This document shows, piece by piece, positions 35,113 to 44,614 of a stretch of DNA of 64,000 bases (position 1 is its first letter; the number at the start of each line of letters is the position of its first letter). Below the pieces are notes generated by a model. It ran no database searches, was not told the origin of the DNA, and worked only from the letters and a program-made list of their open reading frames with translations. The stretch spans positions 1 through 64,000 of the forward strand of contig JANQNY010000082.1 of assembly GCA_028279345.1 (NCBI GenBank), given 5' to 3'. The DNA comes from Geminicoccaceae bacterium. GTDB taxonomy: Bacteria > Pseudomonadota > Alphaproteobacteria > Geminicoccales > Geminicoccaceae. A program made the position numbers and the translations under genes.

Positions 35113-36708
35113 TCAATCGAGCGAAACGCCGAGCGCCAGCGTATACTGGTCCGCGCGCGGCGTATAGCTCAGCTCCTTCTTGAACGCCCAGGGCGTCACC
35201 TCGAAGTGGAGCGGCAGGATGCCGTAGTCGTCCATGACGATCGCGCTGGCCTGCTGCAGCAGCTCGGCGCGCGCCTCGTCGTCGACCGTCTCCAGCGCCT
35301 GCTTCAGGATGGCGTCCATTTCCGGGTTGCAGTAGCGTCCGCGGTTAGTCCCGCCATAGCCGGTATCGGGGTCGCGGCACGCCACCAATGCGCGCAGCGG
35401 CGAGCTCATTTCGCCCGTGCCGGAGCCCCAGCCGGCGAGATAGATCGAGAACTCGTAGTCGTTGCGCCGGGAGAAGAAGACGCTCGCCGTCACCGCGTCG
35501 ACCGTCGTGTCGATGCCCGCTTGCGCAAACATCTGGGCGACCGCCTGCGCGATCTTCTCGTCGTTGATGTAGCGATCGTTGGGGGAACCCAGGACCAGCT
35601 CGAAGCCATCGGCATAGCCTGCTTCGGCGAGCAGCTCGCGCGCCAACTCGGGATCGTAGGGCGTGGCCTGGGCGTCAGGATCGGCACCGAACATCACCGG
35701 CGGCAACAGCTCGCCCGCAGGCTCGGCGACGCCGCCCATGATGCGTTCGACGATGGCCTCGCGATTGATCGCATGGGAGAGCGCCTCGCGCACGCGCTTG
35801 TCCTTGAAGGGGTTGCCGTCGACACCGCTCACGCCCGGCGTATCGTCCTCGAACTGATCCATGTGCAGGTAGATGACGCGGTTCGAGAGGCCCTGGGCCA
35901 CCTCGAGATCGGCGTTGTCGTTGAGCCGCGGCAGGTCCTGCAGGGGCGGCTTCTCGATGAGATCGACGTCACCCGCCAAGAGTGCTGCGACGCGCGGCCC
36001 GTCCGACGTGATCGGACGGAAGATGACGCTTTCGAAGTCGGGTGCCTCACCCCAATAGTCGTCATTGCGGTTGACGACGATCCGGTCGCCCTTGACGAAC
36101 TCGCCGAAGGTGTAGGCGCCCGTGCCGATGGCCTCCGTGCCGTCGTTGAAGGCGGCCGTGGCCGGATACGCGCCGGCATAGTCACAGCCCTCGGGGTCGT
36201 AGGTGAGCCCTTCGGCATCGTCGGGCGCCTTTAGGATCCGCCAGGTCGAGATCTCGACGGGTAAGAGTGGATAGGGTGCCGCCGTATTGAAGACCACGGT
36301 GCTCGGGTCCGGCACCTCCACCGATTCGATCGCACTGGTATAGACCTCGAACGACGATGGGCTGTCGGGCACGTTGGGGATCCGACACAGCGTCCAGATC
36401 ACGTCCTCCGGCCCAAAGCTCGAGCCATCGTGGAAGGTGACCCCATCGCGCAGATTGAACGTCCAGCTCGTGTCGGTCGTTGGCTCCCAGTCAGTCGCCA
36501 GGCCCGGCTGCAGGTTCTGGTTCTCGTCTTGCTGGACGAGGCTCTCGAAGATGTGCCGGCTCATCGCATTGTTGGGGCCCAGATTGTGAAAGTGCGGGTC
36601 CAGCGCGCTGGGCTCGGCGGCGAGGCCGATGGTGAGCGTCTGCGCCTGCGCTGCGCCGCTTAGCGCGAGCGCGGCGGCGGCCGCCATGAGCGTGGTGCGG
36701 TGTTGCAT
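35113..36708 (-). CDS. Peptide/nickel-type ABC transporter substrate-binding protein (SBP family 5)
   Basis: Periplasmic binding protein of 531 residues. Signal peptide MAAAAALALSGAAQAQ, then LTIGLAAEPSALDPHFHNLGPNNAMSRHIFESLVQQDENQNLQPGLATDWE, the DGVTFHDGSSFGPEDVIWTL signature, GTGAYTFGEFVKGDRIVVNRNDDYWG, and RVREALSHAINREAIVERI. It binds a peptide, glutathione or similar ligand, which cannot be specified. Start ATG 36706-36708 follows AGGGGAGAGG. It stands apart from the dppBCDF-type operon at 23.5-27.4 kb, which lacks a binding protein. Divergent from the argE-like gene. Confidence 0.93.
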   Translation of the reverse strand: MQHRTTLMAAAAALALSGAAQAQTLTIGLAAEPSALDPHFHNLGPNNAMSRHIFESLVQQDENQNLQPGLATDWEPTTDTSWTFNLRDGVTFHDGSSFGPEDVIWTLCRIPNVPDSPSSFEVYTSAIESVEVPDPSTVVFNTAAPYPLLPVEISTWRILKAPDDAEGLTYDPEGCDYAGAYPATAAFNDGTEAIGTGAYTFGEFVKGDRIVVNRNDDYWGEAPDFESVIFRPITSDGPRVAALLAGDVDLIEKPPLQDLPRLNDNADLEVAQGLSNRVIYLHMDQFEDDTPGVSGVDGNPFKDKRVREALSHAINREAIVERIMGGVAEPAGELLPPVMFGADPDAQATPYDPELARELLAEAGYADGFELVLGSPNDRYINDEKIAQAVAQMFAQAGIDTTVDAVTASVFFSRRNDYEFSIYLAGWGSGTGEMSSPLRALVACRDPDTGYGGTNRGRYCNPEMDAILKQALETVDDEARAELLQQASAIVMDDYGILPLHFEVTPWAFKKELSYTPRADQYTLALGVSLD

Positions 36709-36846
36709 GCCTCTCCCCTTAACGGCGCGTTCCGCCGGCACGCCTTGACGTGGGGCTCGACGCGGTCACTCTCTTTAGTTCTGGAGCGTGCATGGGGTAG
36801 CTGACAAGCCCGCGCGCGCTGATCCCCGTCGCTGGTGCAAAAGCCG

Positions 36847-38034
36847 ATGCCCGAAGCCACCACCCGCGAAATCTTGGACCACCTGGTCGGTTTCGACACC
36901 ACGAGCCGCAACAGCAATCTGCCGCTGGTCGAGTTCGTCGAGGCGTGGCTCCACCAGCACGGAGTGACCGGCCGCCGCGTCTATGATGCGACCGGCACAA
37001 AAGCCAACCTCTTTGTCACCATCGGTCCCGATCGTCCGGACGGCATCATCCTCTCCGGACATGTCGATACGGTTCCCGTCGACGGCCAGAGCTGGAACAC
37101 GGATCCGTTCACCATCGTCGAGCGTGACGGCCGGTTCTTCGGCCGGGGTACCACCGACATGAAGGGGTTCGGTGCCGTCATCCTCGCCAAGGTGCCGGAG
37201 ATGGTCGGCGCCGGCCTCGAGCGACCGATCCATCTAGCGCTCTCCTACGACGAGGAGGTCGGCTGTCTGGGCGTGCGAACGCTCCTCGAGACGCTCGCCG
37301 CCGAGGACTTCGAGGCCGCGGGCTGCGTGGTCGGCGAGCCGACTTCGATGCAGGTCGTCCTGGGCCACAAGGGCAAGCACAGTTACGACGTGGTCGTCCG
37401 AGGTAGGGAATGCCACTCGGCGATGGCGCCTGGGGGCGTCAACGCGGTCGAGTATGCCGCACGCTTGATCACCAAGATCAGCGACATCGGCCGTAGGCTT
37501 CAGCGCGAGGGACCGTTCGATGCGGCCTACACGGTGCCGCACACGACCGCCCACGTCGGGACCTGCCGGGGCGGGACCGCACTGAACATCGTTCCGAACC
37601 GTTGTGAGCTGCTCTACGAGTTCCGCCATCTCGTGCAGCAACCCGCCGAGCCGCTGATTGCCGAGGTGGAGGCGTTCGCGCGCGATGAGCTGGAACCGAC
37701 GATGCGCGCCGTCGATCCCGACGCGGGCATCGATTTCCGCCTGATCAGCAGTATCCCCGGCTTCGATATGCCTGCGAACCATCCGTTCGTCCGCTTCGTG
37801 GCCGGGCTCGCGGGCGAAGGCACTGCCGGCAAGGTGGCCTACGGCACCGAGGGTGGGCTGTTCGCCGAGCTCTTGGGCGTGCCTGTGGTCGTCTGCGGGC
37901 CGGGCGACATCGAACAGGCGCACAAGCCGGACGAGTTCGTCGAAACGAGCCAGCTGGAGCGTTGCGAGCGCTTCGTCGATGGCCTCATCCGTTCGCTCGC
38001 CGCACCGCGCGGCTCGGCCGCCGATGCCGCCTGA
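36847..38034 (+). CDS. argE: Acetylornithine deacetylase-like M20 peptidase
   Basis: Co-catalytic zinc hydrolase of 395 residues. ILSGHVDTVPVDG carries the first metal His and Asp; GRGTTDMKGFGAVIL, SYDEEVGCLGVRTLL (catalytic Glu and metal Glu) and VVGEPTSMQVVLGHKGKHSYDVVVRGRECHSAMAP (dimerisation domain) follow, with a late His in GDIEQAHKPDEFV. Matches the ArgE-type that releases acetate from N-acetylornithine, though other N-acyl amino acids are possible. ATG 36847 preferred; a GTG four codons earlier is in frame. It overlaps the aspartoacylase-like gene by 11 bases. Confidence 0.88.
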   Translation: MPEATTREILDHLVGFDTTSRNSNLPLVEFVEAWLHQHGVTGRRVYDATGTKANLFVTIGPDRPDGIILSGHVDTVPVDGQSWNTDPFTIVERDGRFFGRGTTDMKGFGAVILAKVPEMVGAGLERPIHLALSYDEEVGCLGVRTLLETLAAEDFEAAGCVVGEPTSMQVVLGHKGKHSYDVVVRGRECHSAMAPGGVNAVEYAARLITKISDIGRRLQREGPFDAAYTVPHTTAHVGTCRGGTALNIVPNRCELLYEFRHLVQQPAEPLIAEVEAFARDELEPTMRAVDPDAGIDFRLISSIPGFDMPANHPFVRFVAGLAGEGTAGKVAYGTEGGLFAELLGVPVVVCGPGDIEQAHKPDEFVETSQLERCERFVDGLIRSLAAPRGSAADAA

Positions 38035-38992
38035 CCCCTCGCCACCGAACACCTATCCCATTGAGCTCGTCCCGCCGGACATCGAGCGCTTTCGCAATGC
38101 CGACGGTCCGTTCCCCTGGGTTAGCACCTGGGCGGCCACGGCACCTGGTCCACACGTCGCGATCACCGCGGTCGTCCATGGCAACGAACCCTGCGGGGCG
38201 ATCGCGCTCGATTGGCTGCTACAGCGGGGCGTTCGCCCCCTCCGGGGCCGCCTCAGCCTCGCCATGGTCAATGTCGACGCCTATCTGCGCTTCGATCCCG
38301 AAGCGCCGACCCAGTCGCGCTGGGTCGACGAGGACCTGAACCGCGTGTGGGACGAGCCGACCCTCGCCGGCGAGCGCCGGAGCCGGGAGCTCGAGCGCGC
38401 GCGGCAGCTCAGGCCGTGGCTCGACGGGGTCGACCTGCTGCTCGACCTGCACTCCATGCAGCACGCCAGCGAACCGCTGACGTTGGCCGGCAGTCGCGTG
38501 AAGGGGCTCCGGCTGGCGCAGGCGACCGGTGTGCCGGCGCTGGTCGTGAGCGACGCCGGTCATGCGGCCGGTCGCCGGCTGAGGGACTATGGCGCCTTCG
38601 ACGATCCGGCGAACGACAAGGCGGCGATCCTCGTCGAGTGCGGTCAGCATTGGGCGGCATCCTCGGCAACGGTGGCGATCGAGACGGCGGTCCGGTTTCT
38701 GCGCGCGGTCGACGCGGTCGCACCGGACTGGCAGGCGGACGCCGTGCCGACCGCGTCGCCGCCGCCCCAGCGGCGCATCGAGGTCACCGAAGCGGTGACC
38801 ATCAAGAGCGGCAACTTTAGCTTCACGCACGACTTCCGCGGGCTCGAGGTCGTCGCCAAGGCCGGCACGGTCATCGCCGAGGACGATGGCGACCCGATCC
38901 GCACGCCTTATGACGGTTGCGTTCTGATCATGCCGAACCGCCGGCTCATGCCCGGGTTCACGGCCGTGCGCCTGGGTCGCTACGTCGACTGA
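38024..38992 (+). CDS. Succinylglutamate desuccinylase/aspartoacylase family (M14-like) hydrolase
   Basis: 322-residue zinc amidohydrolase. Metal ligands are visible in TAVVHGNEPCGAIALDWL (His and Glu) and LLLDLHSMQHASEPL (His), with the catalytic Glu in AAILVECGQHW. Members remove succinyl or acetyl groups from amino acids. The start ATG at 38024 lies inside the argE-like gene. The C-terminal 80 residues (TIKSGNFSFTHDFRGLEVVAKAGTVIAEDDG) form the family beta domain. Two adjacent N-acyl amino acid hydrolases next to a peptide-binding protein suggest scavenging of acylated amino acids. Confidence 0.86.
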   Translation: MPPDPSPPNTYPIELVPPDIERFRNADGPFPWVSTWAATAPGPHVAITAVVHGNEPCGAIALDWLLQRGVRPLRGRLSLAMVNVDAYLRFDPEAPTQSRWVDEDLNRVWDEPTLAGERRSRELERARQLRPWLDGVDLLLDLHSMQHASEPLTLAGSRVKGLRLAQATGVPALVVSDAGHAAGRRLRDYGAFDDPANDKAAILVECGQHWAASSATVAIETAVRFLRAVDAVAPDWQADAVPTASPPPQRRIEVTEAVTIKSGNFSFTHDFRGLEVVAKAGTVIAEDDGDPIRTPYDGCVLIMPNRRLMPGFTAVRLGRYVD

Positions 38993-39058
38993 GCGGCGCC
39001 GAGACGCTGCCGACTGTTGCGGCTCGCGCGACGTCACCGCCCTCGGAAGATCGATGCC

Positions 39059-39964
39059 CTACGCCTTGCGGGGCACCCGGTTGGGCCGAAGTACCGTGAG
39101 TGCGGCTTGCTGCACGCGAAACACCAGCGGTGAAGCGAGCTCGGTGAGTTCGCCGTCCATCGTCGCGACGAGGCGCTCCGGGCGCGTGCGGATGATCAAC
39201 CGCTCCAGGTCCTCGTCGATGATCTCGTTGCGACCGAACCTGCCGAGCCGCGCGTTGAGGAGGGTCAGGAGCGCCTGCCAGCGGCCCGGGTGGCGCTGGG
39301 CGTAGAGCGCCAACTTGCCACTGGTGAGGCTGGTCCGCCGCATCAGGAGTGGACCGGAGCGGACGAAGCGGCCGTTCGCGACGAACACGGCAAGCGTGCG
39401 CCAGCGTTGAAGGCCGCGGCCATCGTCGACGCGCATCGCAATCGGCTTGGCATCGGCGAGCCGTTCGGCGACGTCGAAGGCGACGTCGGGCCAGGTGAAC
39501 AAGTCAGCGTCGCGCACCCCTTCGCGCACGGCGCAGACGTCCGCGGCGAGGCCAAAGGCGCACGCAGAGAGAAACAGGTGATCATTGACCCAAGCGACAT
39601 CGATACGCTCAGGGGTGCCGTAGGCGAGCGCCGTGAGCGCGGTATCGAGGTCCTCGGGCACGTCGAGGTCGCGGGCAAGCAGATTGAACGTGCCCATCGG
39701 CACCACCGCCAAGGCCGTCGGCCCGTTCAACAGCCGCGCAGCGATCGTGCGCACCGTGCCGTCGCCAGCCATCACGAAGAGCGCGTCCGGCACCGTCCCT
39801 GACAGCACGCGCTCCAGGGCGGCCCCGACGTCGGTATCGACCTCAACGCGTTCGAGCTGATGCCCCGCAGCCTCGACGGCGGCCCGGAGCCGTCGCTCGG
39901 CGTCGGCGGGCTCGCGGCGGACCAGCCCGCCGGCACGCGGATTGATGACGGCGCGTGCGACCAT
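39059..39964 (-). CDS. Diacylglycerol kinase-family lipid kinase
   Basis: 301-residue member of the DAGK catalytic family (YegS-like). N-terminus MVARAVINPRAGG; nucleotide-binding GDGT in ALFVMAGDGTVRTIAARLLNGPTALAVVPMGTFNLLARDL; C-terminal beta sandwich with FGLAADVCAVREG and RLVATMDGELTELASPLVFRV. It phosphorylates a lipid or sphingoid base using ATP; the substrate is not resolved. ATG 39962-39964 is preferred; a TTG two codons upstream is in frame. Confidence 0.88.
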   Translation of the reverse strand: MVARAVINPRAGGLVRREPADAERRLRAAVEAAGHQLERVEVDTDVGAALERVLSGTVPDALFVMAGDGTVRTIAARLLNGPTALAVVPMGTFNLLARDLDVPEDLDTALTALAYGTPERIDVAWVNDHLFLSACAFGLAADVCAVREGVRDADLFTWPDVAFDVAERLADAKPIAMRVDDGRGLQRWRTLAVFVANGRFVRSGPLLMRRTSLTSGKLALYAQRHPGRWQALLTLLNARLGRFGRNEIIDEDLERLIIRTRPERLVATMDGELTELASPLVFRVQQAALTVLRPNRVPRKA

Positions 39965-40063
39965 GCCCAACCTGCGTCTCTCCCGGCGGCCTCGCCTTCA
40001 AAAGGGCCTGCACGTCTTCGGTTTCAATGCACTATCTCGGATGGCTGCCACGCGGAGACCCCG

Positions 40064-40750
40064 ATGTCCGATGCCGAGTTTGGTCCACTACTCGATTGGC
40101 CGGGCGCGCTCGTTCCCGCTCGCACGACGCTCATGGGCCGGCACGTCACGCTCGAGCCCCTGGAGCCGAGGCGGCACGGACAGGCGCTGTTCCACGCGGC
40201 GCACGGCGAGCCCGGAGATCCAGGCCTCTGGGCCTACCTCGCCTACGGTCCCTTCCCCGATCAGGCAACGTTCGAGCACTGGCTCTGGCAGCAGGCGGGC
40301 GTGCTCGACCCGATCTACTACGCCGTGGTCCCTCGCGGCAGCGAAGCCGCGGGGCTCGCCACCTTCTTGCGCGTGGAACCGCGGGCCGGCTCGATCGAGA
40401 TCGGGCATCTGGTGTTCACGTCGCGGCTGCAGCGGACGCCGGCGGCGACGGAGGCTATCTACCTGATGGCCGCCTACGCCTTCGACACGCTCGGCTATCG
40501 CCGGCTCGAATGGAAGTGCAACGCGCGAAACACCCGGTCGCGTCGGGCTGCGGAGCGCTACGGCTTCACGTTCGAAGGCATCTTCCGCCAGGCGCGGGTC
40601 GACCGGGGCCGCAGCCGCGACACGGCATGGTTCGCGATCGTCGACGACGATTGGCCGCCGCTACGGGCGGCCTTTGGTGCTTGGCTCGACCCCGCCAATT
40701 TCGATGCGGCAGGTCGTCAGAAGCGCTCGCTTGTGGCGTGTAGGAGCTGA
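40064..40750 (+). CDS. GNAT-family N-acetyltransferase (RimJ/RimL-like)
   Basis: 228 residues from ATG 40064 with GGAGA upstream. TLMGRHVTLEPLEPRRHGQALFHA is the strand-helix opening. IEIGHLVFTSRLQRTPAATEAIYLMAAYAFDTLGYRRLEWKCNARNTRSRRAAERYGFTFEGIFRQARVDRGRSRDTAWFAI covers acetyl-CoA motif A/B and the typical E-W-K-x-x-x-x-N-x-x-S pattern. It acetylates an amino group of a protein N-terminus, amine or drug; the substrate is unknown. Confidence 0.9.
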   Translation: MSDAEFGPLLDWPGALVPARTTLMGRHVTLEPLEPRRHGQALFHAAHGEPGDPGLWAYLAYGPFPDQATFEHWLWQQAGVLDPIYYAVVPRGSEAAGLATFLRVEPRAGSIEIGHLVFTSRLQRTPAATEAIYLMAAYAFDTLGYRRLEWKCNARNTRSRRAAERYGFTFEGIFRQARVDRGRSRDTAWFAIVDDDWPPLRAAFGAWLDPANFDAAGRQKRSLVACRS

Positions 40751-40773
40751 GATGAGCCGAAGGCCCTTTCTGC

Positions 40774-41481
40774 TTAGCGCCGCGACACGTGATCCCATGG
40801 CAGCGGGCGGCGCCTCGTGGGCGCAAGCGCCAGCAGCATCAGGGGGCCGGCTATGAAGCCACCGGCGTGTGCCCACCAAGCGATACCGGCGGCGACGTCG
40901 GGCGTAACGAGATCCGCATAGCCCTGCACCACCTGAAGGAAGAACCAGAAGAGCGCGAAGCCCATGGCGGGCACGTCGACGAACAGCGGAAAGATGATGA
41001 CCGGGATCAGCACCTTGATTTCGGCGCGGGGATAGCTCCAGGCATAGGCGGCGATGACGGCGGCGACGGCTCCCGAAGCGCCGATCGTCGGCACCGTTGA
41101 GCCCGCGTTGAACAGGACGTGGACGACACCCGCGGCTATCCCGCAGGCGAAGTAGAAGGCGACGAAGCGCAGCGTGCCGAAACGGCTCTCCATGGCGCAG
41201 CCGAAGAGCCAGAGTGTCCACATGTTGAGGATCAGGTGCAGCCAGCCACCGTGCAGGAACGTGCTTGTGACCAGCCGGGCGTAGTCGCCCAGGCTCGCGG
41301 TGGTCGCTTGCGCCGGCGGTAGGTAGAGCGCCGGGATCAGCGCGTACTCGGCGATGATCCGGTTCTGCTGCGGCCATGGCAGGCCATGGACATGGAGAAA
41401 TACGCACGCGTTGAGGAAGATGAGCGTGATGACCGCGTAGGGCGGCGTTCGGCAGAAGACCGAATCACGGACTGGGATCAT
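40774..41481 (-). CDS. Rhomboid-family intramembrane serine protease
   Basis: 235 residues with six hydrophobic segments. Signatures are the L1 loop and helix 2 region LVTSTFLHGGWLHLILNMWTLWLFG (HxxxN), catalytic Ser in VPTIGASGAVAAVIAAY, and catalytic His in GIAWWAHAGGFIAGPLML. It cleaves transmembrane substrates within the membrane. ATG 41479-41481 starts MIPVRDSVFC; upstream codons are not membrane-like and are left out. It is divergent from the amidase gene and converges with the GNAT gene. Confidence 0.93.
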   Translation of the reverse strand: MIPVRDSVFCRTPPYAVITLIFLNACVFLHVHGLPWPQQNRIIAEYALIPALYLPPAQATTASLGDYARLVTSTFLHGGWLHLILNMWTLWLFGCAMESRFGTLRFVAFYFACGIAAGVVHVLFNAGSTVPTIGASGAVAAVIAAYAWSYPRAEIKVLIPVIIFPLFVDVPAMGFALFWFFLQVVQGYADLVTPDVAAGIAWWAHAGGFIAGPLMLLALAPTRRRPLPWDHVSRR

Positions 41482-41552
41482 GTTGTGGGATATGGGGTGG
41501 CGTGGAACGCCTGTCGCGGGTGCGCGATGGGCACAGGAGGGGAGCGGCCTCG

Positions 41553-43007
41553 ATGAGTGCAGAGCTGGTAGCACTTAGTGCGCGCGAAGCGGTGCGGCGC
41601 CTCAAGGCCGGTGAGCTCCGGCCGGTCGATTTGGTCGAAGCGGCGCTTGCACGACTGGCGGCCGTGGAACCGTACGTCAACGCGGTACCAACCGTCTGTG
41701 CCGATCGCGCGTTCGACGCGGCGAAGCGGTTGGAGATACGCGGCCGCGACACGCTGCTCGCCGGGTTGCCCATCGTGGTCAAGGACCTGCACGAGGTGGG
41801 CGGCGTGCGGACAACCTTCGGCTCGCCGATCTTCCATGATCACGTGCCGCAGGAGAGCGACCGGGCGGTCAAGCGGCTTGAAGCTGCGGGTGCGGTCATC
41901 CTCGGCAAGGCGAACACGCCCGAGTTCGGTGCTGGCGCCAACACCTTCAACGAGGTCTTCGGCCCTACGCGCAACCCATGGAACACGGCGCTTTCCTGCG
42001 CCGGCTCCTCCGGCGGATCGGCGGTGGCGCTCGCCACCGGCACGGCATGGCTCGCCGACGGCTCGGACCTCGGCGGCAGCCTCCGGACGCCAGCGGCCTT
42101 CAATGGTGTCGTCGGCCTTCGGCCATCACCGGGTCGGGTGCCCTCAGACGACGAGCACAACCGCTTTCAAACGCTCAGCGTGCGCGGGCCGATGGCGCGC
42201 GACGTGCGCGACTGCGCGCTGATGCTCGACGCGATGGCCGGCTTCGACCCTCACGATCCGTTGAGCTTCGAGGCGCCGCGCGTGCCGTTCCGCGACAGCG
42301 CCGAGCAGCCGGCTCCCATGCGGCGTGTCGCCTTTTCGGCCGACCTCGGCGGCATCACGCCAGTGGAGCCCGAGGTAGCCGCCATCTGCGAGCGGGCTGC
42401 GAGGGGTTTCGCCGCCTTCGGTGTCGAGGTGGTGGAAGCGAGCCCAGACTTCAGCGAGGCGGTCGCCGCCTTCACGACCTTGCGGGCCGAGCACTTCGTC
42501 GCCAACCGAGCGCCGCTACTGGAGCGGCACCGAGAACGGCTGAAGCCAGAGATCATCTGGAACATCGAGCACGGCATGGCGCTCGACGCGGCGGCCATTG
42601 GTGCTGCCGAACGGGCGCGCACGGCGATGCACCGCTCGCTGGCGCACTTCCTGGAGGAGCATGATCTGTTCCTCTGCCCGGCCGCCATCTGCGAGCCCTA
42701 TCCGATCGAGCAGCGCTATGTGGCGGAGGTCGGAGGTCACCGGTTCGCCAGCTACATCGACTGGGTCACCTGCAGCTATGCGATTACGCTCACCGGAGCG
42801 CCGGCGCTGTCGCTGCCGGCCGGCCTCACGCGGCGGGGGCTGCCGGTGGGCCTGCAACTCGTCGGTCGCCCCCGTGGCGAGGCGACCTTGCTCGCCGCAG
42901 CCGCACGGCTGGAGGATGCCATCGGGCGCGTTCTCGACGGTGTTATGGACCCGCGAGCCGGCAATGACGGTGGCGCGCTGCCCCCAGACGTCTCGAGAGC
43001 GCCCTAG
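41553..43007 (+). CDS. Amidase signature family hydrolase
   Basis: 484 residues. The Ser-cisSer-Lys triad is Lys of LPIVVKDLHEVGG, the cis-Ser and nucleophile Ser of CAGSSGGSAVALATGTAWLADGSDLGGSLRTPAAFNG. Members hydrolyse amides such as aryl amides, or act as indole acetamide hydrolases; it is not clearly GatA, and no GatC/GatB adjoin. ATG 41553 follows AGGAGGGGAG; the frame is open upstream to 41502 without a better start. Its end overlaps the Crp-like gene end by four bases on the opposite strand. Confidence 0.9.
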   Translation: MSAELVALSAREAVRRLKAGELRPVDLVEAALARLAAVEPYVNAVPTVCADRAFDAAKRLEIRGRDTLLAGLPIVVKDLHEVGGVRTTFGSPIFHDHVPQESDRAVKRLEAAGAVILGKANTPEFGAGANTFNEVFGPTRNPWNTALSCAGSSGGSAVALATGTAWLADGSDLGGSLRTPAAFNGVVGLRPSPGRVPSDDEHNRFQTLSVRGPMARDVRDCALMLDAMAGFDPHDPLSFEAPRVPFRDSAEQPAPMRRVAFSADLGGITPVEPEVAAICERAARGFAAFGVEVVEASPDFSEAVAAFTTLRAEHFVANRAPLLERHRERLKPEIIWNIEHGMALDAAAIGAAERARTAMHRSLAHFLEEHDLFLCPAAICEPYPIEQRYVAEVGGHRFASYIDWVTCSYAITLTGAPALSLPAGLTRRGLPVGLQLVGRPRGEATLLAAAARLEDAIGRVLDGVMDPRAGNDGGALPPDVSRAP

Positions 43008-43669
43008 ACCTTCCAGGCGCGCAGGCGCGCGAGATCGACGGCGAGCCGGCCACGCGTACATGCGACAAGGATGCCGACACGCTCGAGGCGCACCAACGAA
43101 CGGCGGACATCGGCCGCTTCGACGTCCAGCAGCTGAGACCAGGCGGCGACATCGGGCTTCAGCTTGAGCCGCGCCAAGCCATCCGGCCCAGGACGGCCGG
43201 CGCTCGTCGCCAGCGTCTCGGCGATCCGCTTGTCGAGGCATTGGCGCGCTTGGATGTGCGCCGTCGGCGTCGTCAGGATATACGTCACGTTCTGAGCGAA
43301 GGGCGCCGATCGGGCCATCGCCGCCAGCACTGCGTCACGGCTGATCTCTGCCGCGACCACCTTTGTCAGCGCGATCGTATCGAACGTCGAGGCCGCGCCG
43401 CGAAAGAGCGTCCGCAAGCCGTAGGTTGCACCAGCATCGAACTCGACGCTGCGCCCATTCTTGACGTGCTTGAACCGAACGTCCCCCGAGGTAACGGTCA
43501 CACAGTGATCGAGGGCGTCGCCGATGCGGACGAGCGCATCTCCAGGTTTGAGCCGCCGCCATCGCGCGCCGGCACTGAGCTCCAAAACGGTGTCGACATC
43601 TACGTTGTGTACGAGCGTGCAGCCCCCGAGAGTCAGCTCTACGAGGTCGCTGAAGCGAGAATGGCACAT
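43004..43669 (-). CDS. Crp/Fnr-like cyclic-nucleotide-binding regulator, degenerate DNA-recognition helix
   Basis: 221 residues from ATG 43667-43669 (MCHSRFSDLVELTLGG). The N-terminal half is a cNMP-type beta roll (RRLKPGDALVRIGDALDHCVTVTSGDVRFKHVKNGRSVEFDAGATYGLRTLF), the middle a dimerisation helix, and the C-terminal half a winged helix (VAAWSQLLDVEAADVRRSLVRLERVGILV). The canonical cAMP-contacting FGE..A.L....R-S/T pattern and the R-E-T-V-S-R recognition sequence are not preserved, so ligand and site are probably different. It is divergent from msrA by 132 bases. Confidence 0.75.
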   Translation of the reverse strand: MCHSRFSDLVELTLGGCTLVHNVDVDTVLELSAGARWRRLKPGDALVRIGDALDHCVTVTSGDVRFKHVKNGRSVEFDAGATYGLRTLFRGAASTFDTIALTKVVAAEISRDAVLAAMARSAPFAQNVTYILTTPTAHIQARQCLDKRIAETLATSAGRPGPDGLARLKLKPDVAAWSQLLDVEAADVRRSLVRLERVGILVACTRGRLAVDLARLRAWKV

Positions 43670-43801
43670 TTGTCTTGTTCCCGCGAATTCCCAGTACGGG
43701 TTGTGCCCCCCTTTAGCTGCATCGTGCCGGATGTGTTGGTCGAGGCAAGTGGTCTTTAGCGTGCGACGTACCCATATCCGCAACAACGCGGAGGATGTGC
43801 G

Positions 43802-44458
43802 ATGCTTGGATGGTTCCAGAAGCCACGGCTGCCGTCCGGAGGCGATGCCTTACCCGGTCGCGACCAGCCTATTCCCACGGCGGACCATCACGCGGTCAGT
43901 GGCGCCGCACTGCACCCACCCTTTGCCGAGGGAGCGCGCGAGGCGGTCTTCGGCCTCGGCTGTTTCTGGGGCGCGGAACGCATCTTTTGGCGCGAGCCTG
44001 GCGTCCTCGTCACGGCGGTGGGCTACGCGGGTGGCACGACGCCAAACCCCACCTACGAGGAGGTTTGCTCGGGGCGGACGGGCCACACCGAGGTGGTCCG
44101 CGTGATCTATGACCCCACGCAGACGACGTTGGACCGCCTGCTGCAGCTCTTCTGGGAGGGTCATGATCCGACCCAGGGCATGCGTCAGGGCAATGACGTA
44201 GGCACACAGTACCGCTCGGCGATCTATCTGGACGATCCCGCAGATCGATCGCGCGCCGAAGCCAGCCGCGATCGTTATGCCGCCGCCCTCGCGGCGCGCG
44301 GCCTCGGTGACATCACCACCGAGATCCGCTCTGGCGCTCCGTTCTTCTACGCGGAGGCCTACCACCAGCAATACCTGCACAAGGTACCCCACGGCTATTG
44401 CGGCCTTGGCGGAACCGGGGTCGCGTGCCCGGCCGGGCCCGCCGTGGCGACGTCCTAG
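43802..44458 (+). CDS. msrA: Peptide methionine (S)-S-oxide reductase
   Basis: 218 residues. Catalytic Cys54 lies in [74 protein letters not shown] and [20 protein letters not shown] complete the family. Late Cys residues near positions 199 and 208 can act as resolving Cys. It repairs methionine sulfoxide using thioredoxin. The 45-residue N-terminal extension matches the longer MsrA forms and has no signal peptide. ATG 43802 is the only reasonable start. Confidence 0.95.
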   Translation: MLGWFQKPRLPSGGDALPGRDQPIPTADHHAVSGAALHPPFAEGAREAVFGLGCFWGAERIFWREPGVLVTAVGYAGGTTPNPTYEEVCSGRTGHTEVVRVIYDPTQTTLDRLLQLFWEGHDPTQGMRQGNDVGTQYRSAIYLDDPADRSRAEASRDRYAAALAARGLGDITTEIRSGAPFFYAEAYHQQYLHKVPHGYCGLGGTGVACPAGPAVATS

Positions 44459-44614
44459 CGGCAGATCGCCACCCGGAAGAGCGACCTATGAGGCATCTGT
44501 GCAACTCTACCGAGAAAATTTGATAGCTAGGTTGACTAAGTAGGTCGAACCCCTTGACCAAGCGGAATAAAAAGGCGAACCGCCTTGTCGTACTCCACCT
44601 CGCGGGTGAGGACG